Shown: piece after piece, positions 7,595 through 10,462 of the stretch | How positions within the stretch are numbered: the stretch's first letter is position 1 | How the letters are laid out: each line of letters opens with the position of its first letter | Origin: an uncultured Bacilli bacterium | GTDB lineage: Bacteria; Bacillota_I; Bacilli_A; RFN20; CAG-631 | Length of the DNA: 10,462 bases | Assembly: GCA_934201705.1 (NCBI GenBank) | Contig: CAKPXF010000036.1 | Coordinates: forward strand, 1 to 10,462 | Reading direction: 5' to 3' | Notes under the pieces: generated by a model | Seen by the model: the letters and a program-made list of their open reading frames with translations, nothing else | Told to the model about the DNA's origin: nothing | The model's database searches: none | Position numbers and translations under genes: made by a program

Positions 7595-7610
7595 GTCGTT
7601 GTTCACATCA
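7534..7610 (+). repeat. left attachment repeat (attL) within tRNA-Leu
   Basis: A 77-bp perfect direct repeat with 10386-10462. It starts in the anticodon stem (AGGACTTAAAATCC), covers the variable arm, T arm and acceptor 3' strand, and extends 16 bases past the CCA. Bases before 7534 differ from those before 10386, which fixes the left boundary. The right boundary is not defined because the window ends. Confidence 0.9.
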
Positions 7611-7655
7611 TCACTTGGTGGTGTTTAATATATATGAGCTTGGCTCTTTTTTTTT
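7609..7655 (+). terminator. probable terminator after the tRNA cluster
   Basis: Two small hairpins in tandem: CATCAC (7609-7614) with GTGGTG (7618-7623), then GAGC (7636-7639) with GCTC (7643-7646), followed by nine T (7647-7655). The short stem before a strong T tract should end tRNA transcription. From 7611 onward the sequence may already belong to the integrated element, so the native terminator might lie beyond the right repeat. Confidence 0.6.
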
Positions 7656-7672
7656 GCTTTTAAAATGTTTAG

Positions 7673-7865
7673 AAATACATCAAACGAAATATTTATTCCA
7701 ATTTCCTTTTTGACATTTTAGAGACTACGCTTTCACAAAATCGCCTCAAAGGAATTTTAGCATATGCTTGGCAGTGCATATGCAATTCCTTTTAGCCTAT
7801 TCAGCTTAGCTTCGCTATCTAAAATATCAAAAGTTTTCTCGGCATAAAAATTTCTTGATGTATTT
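7673..7865. repeat. long imperfect palindrome near the left end of the element
   Basis: The two halves are imperfect reverse complements across about 95 bases each. The outer arms AAATACATCAA (7673-7683) and TTGATGTATTT (7855-7865) pair perfectly. Inner parts share ATTTTAGA/TCTAAAAT. The core is AAAGGAATT (7748-7756) with AATTCCTTT (7784-7792), and GCATATGC (7760-7767) with GCATATGC (7776-7783) around an 8-base loop. No open reading frame is evident. It could be extruded as a cruciform, form a long hairpin in single-stranded DNA or RNA, terminate the integrase transcript, or be the scar of an inverted duplication. Confidence 0.8.
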
Positions 7866-7869
7866 TTAT

Positions 7870-7898
7870 TTGACTAAACTTTAAAAATTACATATAAT
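7870..7898 (+). promoter_or_regulatory. near-consensus sigma-A promoter inside the element
   Basis: TTGACT (7870-7875), a 17-base spacer and TATAAT (7893-7898). The predicted start near 7905 coincides with the first base of a terminator-like hairpin. It reads towards the integrase gene from its 3' side, that is antisense to it. Confidence 0.7.
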
Positions 7899-7904
7899 AT
7901 TAAT

Positions 7905-7953
7905 AGAAATGCAAGATATGCGAATTAAGTTTCGATATTGCATTTCTTTTTTT
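7905..7953 (+). ncRNA. predicted ~50-nt hairpin RNA (promoter-proximal terminator)
   Basis: Directly at the predicted start site lies a hairpin. AGAAATGCA (7905-7913) pairs with TGCATTTCT (7939-7947), then after a small bulge ATAT pairs with ATAT and CGAA with TTCG, with loop TTAAGT. Seven T follow (7947-7953). The transcript would be little more than the hairpin. It may be a short regulatory RNA, or a block to antisense transcription of the integrase. Transcription is inferred and not shown. Confidence 0.5.
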
Positions 7954-8055
7954 ATTTTTGTTATAATTTTATTATTTAATTTTTATTTTATAAATAATAT
8001 ATATTTTATATAAAGAACTAACTAATTTTTTAATTATTATATTTATATAATAATT
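7954..8055. other. extremely AT-rich tract
   Basis: About 100 bases with only a handful of G or C and no gene. It ends in a perfect 10-bp inverted repeat, AATTATTATA (8032-8041) and TATAATAATT (8046-8055), with a 4-base loop. Lying directly beside the 23-bp repeats, it resembles an easily melted region, as in iteron-type origins or recombination complexes. Confidence 0.55.
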
Positions 8056-8060
8056 TTAAT

Positions 8061-8144
8061 GTCTAGTCATTTGTAGGTACATATGCCATACGTTTGTCTA
8101 GACATTTGCCATACATTTGTCTAGACATTTGTCATACAATTGTC
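8061..8144 (+). repeat. 23-bp direct repeats (integrase arm sites or iterons)
   Basis: Two adjacent 23-bp units, 8096-8118 and 8119-8141, share GTCTAGACATTTG followed by CATACA and a T-rich end. A third unit at 8061-8095 has the same ends (GTCTAGTCATTTG and CCATACGTTT) split by a 12-base insertion. A partial fourth unit begins GTC at 8142. The units contain the palindrome TGTCTAGACA. They lie between the integrase stop and the AT-rich tract, a common place for integrase arm-type sites. With the AT-rich neighbour they also resemble iterons, though no Rep gene is present. Confidence 0.8.
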
Positions 8145-8150
8145 AGTACA

Positions 8151-8999
8151 TTAAGTAAGAGATTTATAATAAGAGTCATAAATTTTTAAATCATTTTTGA
8201 TGTCATTATGAATATATCTTTTTGTAGTGTTAGGATTTGAATGTCCTAATAGATTACTTATAAATAAAAGGTTGGCGCCATTATTGTATAAATTAGTACT
8301 TAAAGTATGCCTTAGCATATGAGGACTTAATTTTTTAAAATCATATTTAACTTTAATTCTTTTGAAAATACTATTAACAGTGTAACGAGATAAAATTTTA
8401 GAATTGTCTTTTAAAGAAAAAAACATATACTCATTTTTAATGTCTTTATAATGCATGAAATATTTTTTTAAAATATTACATGTATATTGTGAAAAATAAA
8501 CATATCTTGGAGTATTTGTTTTTGTCTCTTCTAAAAATATACTGCGTGTTAATAAATCAACATTCCTTGTTTTAATATGTATAAGTTCATTGACTCTAAC
8601 ACCACTATCAATAAAAAGTAATAGTAAGCTTTTTTTAAATAAATCTAAATCATTAATAGCTTTATAAAACTTGTCTAATTCAAATGGATCTAAAAAGCCA
8701 TATGTAATAAATCGTTCTTTTAGTTTCCTTATACTTGAAAAATCAAAGCTAATATTATTAAATTTGAAAAGCCTTTTCAACAATAGGACTCTTTTATTAA
8801 TTGTTGAATTAGACAAATTTTTGCTTTTTAAATAATTGATATAGCTATAAACCATATCAGAATTAATTTTATTAACATCAATATTTTTAAAATAATTTTT
8901 GATGTCATTACAAATTTCTAATGAAAAATCATAAGTGCCTTTTGAATTATATAAAGAAACATTTTGTAAGTATTTATTAATTAGTGTATCAATTAACAT
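8151..8999 (-). CDS. int: tyrosine recombinase/integrase
   Basis: A 282-residue XerC/D-like site-specific recombinase, the probable integrase of this element, catalysing exchange between attP and the tRNA-Leu site. Residues ~1-95 form an N-terminal SAM-like, core-binding domain. The catalytic domain shows the full set of conserved residues: R135 (SGVRVNEL), K160 (ETKTN), H227 and R230 (SPHMLRHT), H253 (LLGHSN) and the nucleophile Y262 (TKRYIH). It lacks the extra N-terminal arm-binding domain of lambda- or Tn916-type integrases. Arm binding would thus need another region or a partner, such as the ribbon-helix-helix protein encoded just upstream. Its start overlaps that gene by 7 bases, with AAAGGG in place. 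It looks intact. Confidence 0.93.
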   Translation of the reverse strand: MLIDTLINKYLQNVSLYNSKGTYDFSLEICNDIKNYFKNIDVNKINSDMVYSYINYLKSKNLSNSTINKRVLLLKRLFKFNNISFDFSSIRKLKERFITYGFLDPFELDKFYKAINDLDLFKKSLLLLFIDSGVRVNELIHIKTRNVDLLTRSIFLEETKTNTPRYVYFSQYTCNILKKYFMHYKDIKNEYMFFSLKDNSKILSRYTVNSIFKRIKVKYDFKKLSPHMLRHTLSTNLYNNGANLLFISNLLGHSNPNTTKRYIHNDIKNDLKIYDSYYKSLT

Positions 9000-9256
9000 G
9001 ATAAAGCCCTTTTAAAGTCATTTAAAAGCTCATCTGACACGTTATCGTTGCTTGTAGGCATAATTGTATTATTACAATTTGTTTCTTTAATTACAGGAAT
9101 AGACATATTAGTTTTCTTTGCTAAATAGTTATACCGATAATTTATAAGTTCCCGAATTACATCACTAACAGATTTATCTTCAAGCTTTGCAATTTCTTTA
9201 AGTTTGGCTAAATCATTTTGTGTGACTCTTATATCAAGCTTTGCATCTTTTTTCAT
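8993..9256 (-). CDS. ribbon-helix-helix DNA-binding protein
   Basis: An 87-residue protein. Residues 6-45 (DIRVTQNDLAKLKEIA, then KSVSDVIRELINYRY) match the Arc/CopG ribbon-helix-helix pattern: a short strand, a helix, and a second helix starting after S/SVSD. The C-terminal half is polar and probably flexible. The ribosome binding site GAGGTG overlaps the stop of the preceding gene. The gene's end overlaps the integrase start by 7 bases (ATGTTAA), implying coupled translation and a shared role. Likely jobs are integrase-directionality factor, accessory arm-site binder or repressor of the operon. CopG-like antitoxin is less likely, since no toxin gene is adjacent. Confidence 0.75.
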   Translation of the reverse strand: MKKDAKLDIRVTQNDLAKLKEIAKLEDKSVSDVIRELINYRYNYLAKKTNMSIPVIKETNCNNTIMPTSNDNVSDELLNDFKRALSC

Positions 9257-9268
9257 AAATTACACCTC

Positions 9269-9508
9269 TTATTTTTTCTTATCAATAAAAATATTGTTGT
9301 ACAGCAAATCAAAAACTACATTAAGATTATCAGCAACACATAATAAAGCATGAGCATACATATTGTCATTTTTTAACTCTAAAGCCTCAGAAATCAAATA
9401 TAAATTGTTAAAACATCTTTCAACACGATATGCGCAATCTTCAATTAAACTTGCAGAATCGTTTATTAGCTCTTTTTTTGGCTCATATTCATTAATTCCA
9501 TCATTCAT
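9269..9508 (-). CDS. 79-residue helical protein of unknown function
   Basis: First gene of the minus-strand operon, not recognised. The ATG at 9508 was chosen because GGAGG lies 12 bases upstream; the longer frame from 9553 would run through that ribosome binding site. The product is acidic and predicted all-helical: a polar N-terminus (EYEPKKELINDSASLIEDCAYRVERCFNN), a linker (ELKNDN) and a hydrophobic helix (YAHALLCVADNLNVVFDLLYNN). This is a two-helix hairpin pattern suitable for dimerisation or partner binding. It is separated from the ribbon-helix-helix gene by only 12 bases. The coupling suggests a role in integration control or in interaction with a host or helper factor. Confidence 0.65.
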   Translation of the reverse strand: MNDGINEYEPKKELINDSASLIEDCAYRVERCFNNLYLISEALELKNDNMYAHALLCVADNLNVVFDLLYNNIFIDKKK

Positions 9509-9542
9509 AATACATTTATACCTCCATTTTAAAAGATAAAGC

Positions 9543-9589
9543 AGTACGAGCAAAATAAACTTGTACTACAAAAATTATATACGAGCAAA
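9543..9589. promoter_or_regulatory. candidate XRE operators
   Basis: The decamer TACGAGCAAA occurs twice in the divergent intergenic region, at 9545-9554 and 9580-9589. The copies are 35 bases apart, roughly three helical turns, and flank the predicted start of the int operon. The first copy also lies between inverted AGTAC (9543-9547) and GTACT (9563-9567). They are natural candidates for binding by the divergently encoded XRE protein. Confidence 0.45.
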
Positions 9590-9602
9590 TTGAACAAATC
9601 AA
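9574..9602 (-). promoter_or_regulatory. promoter of the minus-strand orf79-rhh-int operon
   Basis: Read on the minus strand: -35 TTGATT (9602-9597), a 17-base spacer and -10 TATAAT (9579-9574), with the start near 9567. A candidate operator copy lies inside the spacer, so binding there should repress the operon. Confidence 0.65.
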
Positions 9603-9664
9603 GTTTTAATTGAATTTTATTTAAAAAATATTAAAATAAAGTTATAAATTAAAGGAGATAAAAA

Positions 9665-9958
9665 ATGGAATTTAAATATAGATTAAGAAACTTACGAATT
9701 GAAAAAAATCTTACAGGCGAACAACTTGCTAATGCTATTGGAGTAAAAAAGACAACTATATCAACCTGGGAGAATGGAAAAGCATTTCCAGAGATTGGAA
9801 CATTAATTAAGCTAGCAAATTATTTTGATGTAAGTATTGATTATATACTTGGTAGAAATAATGCAACATCAAATGACAAGACAATTTTAGATAATTTAAG
9901 TGATGAGCAACTTGAAAAAGCTAAAAGCTATATTGAATTTATTAAAACGCAAAAATAA
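9665..9958 (+). CDS. XRE-family transcriptional regulator
   Basis: A 97-residue phage-type repressor. Residues ~6-62 form an HTH_3 (Cro/C1) domain: LRNLRIEKNLTGEQLANAIG, then KKTTISTWENGKAFPE (recognition helix and following turn), then LIKLANYFDVSIDYILGR. A short tail after ~68 (DNLSDEQLEKAKSYIEFI) looks like a dimerisation helix. No peptidase domain of the LexA/CI type is present, so induction by autocleavage is not expected. The ribosome binding site AAAGGAG is well spaced. It is divergent from the integrase operon across a 156-bp gap with repeated decamers, fitting a switch that keeps int silent. No strong plus-strand promoter could be picked out. Confidence 0.9.
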   Translation: MEFKYRLRNLRIEKNLTGEQLANAIGVKKTTISTWENGKAFPEIGTLIKLANYFDVSIDYILGRNNATSNDKTILDNLSDEQLEKAKSYIEFIKTQK

Positions 9959-9971
9959 AAGGCATGCCCTA

Positions 9972-9997
9972 CTCATTTAAAAAAGGCATTAAATGAG
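9972..9997. repeat. 9-bp inverted repeat after the XRE gene
   Basis: CTCATTTAA (9972-9980) and TTAAATGAG (9989-9997), with an 8-base loop, begin 13 bases after the xre stop. The palindrome GGCATGCC (9961-9968) lies just before. A T tract is lacking, so it is a weak terminator at best; it could also be a protein site or an RNA stability structure. Confidence 0.5.
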
Positions 9998-10030
9998 CCA
10001 CGTTGCGAACGCCTAGCCCATTCGCTTAAA

Positions 10031-10058
10031 AACAAAAAAAGTGATTCATTATCACTTT
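10031..10058 (-). terminator. Rho-independent terminator on the minus strand
   Basis: An 8-bp perfect stem, AAAGTGAT (10038-10045) with ATCACTTT (10051-10058), with a 5-base loop. Read on the minus strand the hairpin is followed by TTTTTTTGTTTTT; on the plus strand there is no T tract after it. It therefore ends transcripts coming from the right end of the element. Confidence 0.75.
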
Positions 10059-10073
10059 GAGTATATATTTCTG

Positions 10074-10112
10074 ACTGCTTGGGTGGCTATTAGTATATTC
10101 ACCCAAGCAATA
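10074..10112. repeat. 39-nt hairpin repeat, copy 1
   Basis: GCTTGGGTG (10077-10085) pairs perfectly with CACCCAAGC (10100-10108). The 14-base loop can extend by three inner pairs (CTAT region with ATAT) to a TAGT tetraloop. The unit is flanked by ACT and AATA, as in copy 2. Confidence 0.85.
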
Positions 10113-10199
10113 TACAAATTTTTTAATTTTTTTGTATTTCGGACAGGTTACCTGCCATATAAGGATTCGTATCACTATACCGCTCTCGATACTTTCGGT

Positions 10200-10238
10200 A
10201 CTGGTTAGGTGGCTAGTAGTCTATTCACCTAACCAATA
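10200..10238. repeat. 39-nt hairpin repeat, copy 2
   Basis: GGTTAGGTG (10203-10211) pairs perfectly with CACCTAACC (10226-10234), with a loop of the same 14-base length. It differs from copy 1 at stem pairs 2 (C-G to G-C) and 5 (G-C to A-T) and at one inner loop pair (T-A to G-C), each with the matching change on the other side. Repeat period is 126 bases. Confidence 0.85.
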
Positions 10239-10308
10239 GCGCTAACTTCATCATTAACCCATTTAAGAAGGTTATCTTCTAATGTAGTATTGCACTTGGT
10301 TCATTTAC

Positions 10309-10337
10309 ATTATAAGTTAAAAGGCTAATAAAGTAAA
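10309..10337 (-). promoter_or_regulatory. promoter of the minus-strand RNA unit
   Basis: Read on the minus strand: TTTACT (10337-10332), a 17-base spacer and a perfect TATAAT (10314-10309), with the start near 10302. The -35 is a 4 of 6 match. Confidence 0.5.
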
Positions 10338-10344
10338 TAAGAAT

Positions 10345-10372
10345 TTGACAGAGGTTTATTTTTTGCTATATT
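10345..10372 (+). promoter_or_regulatory. outward-facing promoter at the right end of the element
   Basis: A perfect -35 TTGACA (10345-10350), a 16-base spacer and TATATT (10367-10372). Transcription would start just before the right att repeat and run out of the element into downstream host DNA. In an excised circle it would run through attP into the left end. Confidence 0.6.
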
Positions 10373-10385
10373 TATTTTACTAGAT

Positions 10386-10462
10386 AGGACTTAAAATCCT
10401 GGGCCTAGTGATAGGCGTGTCGGTTCGATTCCGACCCCGAGCACCAGTCGTTGTTCACATCA
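10386..10462 (+). repeat. right attachment repeat (attR): truncated tRNA-Leu copy
   Basis: A 77-bp perfect copy of 7534-7610. Positions 10386-10446 are the 3' part of tRNA-Leu(TAA) from the anticodon stem to CCA, without the 5' acceptor strand or D arm, so it cannot be a functional tRNA. It reaches the window edge and may extend further. Confidence 0.9.

Larger units (their letters stand above)
10030..10302 (-). ncRNA. predicted ~270-nt structured noncoding RNA
   Basis: A minus-strand unit with its own promoter (10309-10337) and terminator (10058-10031) and no usable reading frame. In transcript order it contains a small AGAAG/CTTCT hairpin (10280-10266), the second 39-nt repeat hairpin (10238-10200), and a central region with GTATC/GATAC and CAGG-TAA-CCTG stems. 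The first repeat hairpin (10112-10074) and the terminator follow. The two repeat hairpins differ by compensatory changes that keep pairing, which points to selection on structure. Its partner and function are unknown. I do not recognise a known RNA family. The hairpins could instead act as folded DNA, so both strand and RNA status are inference. Confidence 0.5.
7534..10462. mobile_element. small integrative element in tRNA-Leu (unit length 2,852 bp)
   Basis: The 3' part of tRNA-Leu plus 16 bases downstream (7534-7610) recurs identically at 10386-10462, the right edge of the window. Between the copies lie a tyrosine recombinase next to the tRNA-proximal end, a ribbon-helix-helix gene, a small unknown gene and a divergent XRE regulator, which is the layout of a tRNA-targeting genomic island. 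The repeat-to-repeat period is 2,852 bp, very small for an autonomous element. I see no relaxase, replication initiator, capsid, terminase or cargo gene. It may be a satellite mobilised by another element, or a remnant of a larger one. The right repeat may continue beyond the window. Confidence 0.88.

Noticed and set aside
7451..7663. Open frame across tRNA-Lys and tRNA-Leu
   Set aside because: It lies entirely within tRNA genes and their terminator, so it is a chance frame.
8061..8144. CRISPR array
   Set aside because: Only two or three 23-bp units, placed back to back with no unique spacers and no cas genes.
8993..9256. CopG-type antitoxin of a toxin-antitoxin pair
   Set aside because: The neighbouring genes are integrase and an unknown helical protein with no toxin-like features; coupling to int fits a recombination accessory role better.
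9509..9553. Longer start for the 79-residue protein
   Set aside because: The extension would translate through a good GGAGG ribosome binding site that serves the ATG at 9508.
9959..10385. Retron or group II intron RNA at the right end of the element
   Set aside because: No reverse transcriptase is encoded in the window, and I could not identify the msr/msd or domain V hallmarks.

Overview
This window looks like a chromosomal segment of a low-GC, probably endospore-forming member of the Bacillota (Firmicutes). The signs are very AT-rich coding DNA, AGGAGG-type ribosome binding sites, tRNA genes with encoded CCA ends, a YtfJ/GerW sporulation protein and the standard genetic code. I cannot name the genus.

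Left part (1-5690): the 3' end of a 5S rRNA gene, then a tight three-gene operon that I read as jetA-jetB-jetC of a Wadjet/MksBEF-type SMC complex (kleisin, KITE-like subunit, SMC ATPase). The closest match is the type III-like family. The operon ends in a clear terminator directly after jetC. The nuclease gene jetD, which completes defence-type Wadjet loci, is absent on both sides. Either JetD is encoded elsewhere, or this is a nuclease-free condensin-like complex.

Middle part (5700-7655): a 63-codon gene for a charged protein I do not recognise, a membrane-anchored DUF2953-like protein, a 280-bp gap, ytfJ, and then a strong promoter driving five tRNA genes (Val, Tyr, Gln, Lys, Leu).

Right part (7611-10462): a very small integrated mobile element with a unit length of 2,852 bp. 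It sits in the 3' end of tRNA-Leu(TAA) and is bounded by a 77-bp perfect direct repeat, with the second copy at the window's right edge. It encodes a tyrosine recombinase, a ribbon-helix-helix protein whose gene overlaps the integrase gene, a 79-residue helical protein of unknown function and a divergent XRE repressor. I see no replication, transfer or cargo gene.

About a third of the element is noncoding and highly structured. It holds a ~193-bp imperfect palindrome, a consensus promoter that fires straight into a terminator hairpin, a ~100-bp almost pure A/T tract next to 23-bp direct repeats, and at the right end a probable ~270-nt minus-strand RNA unit. That unit carries two 39-nt repeats that form the same hairpin with compensatory base changes. 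These noncoding parts and the jetD-less operon are the most noteworthy content.

Both window edges fall in sequences expected to be repeated (5S rRNA and the att repeat), so the window may be an entire assembly contig.
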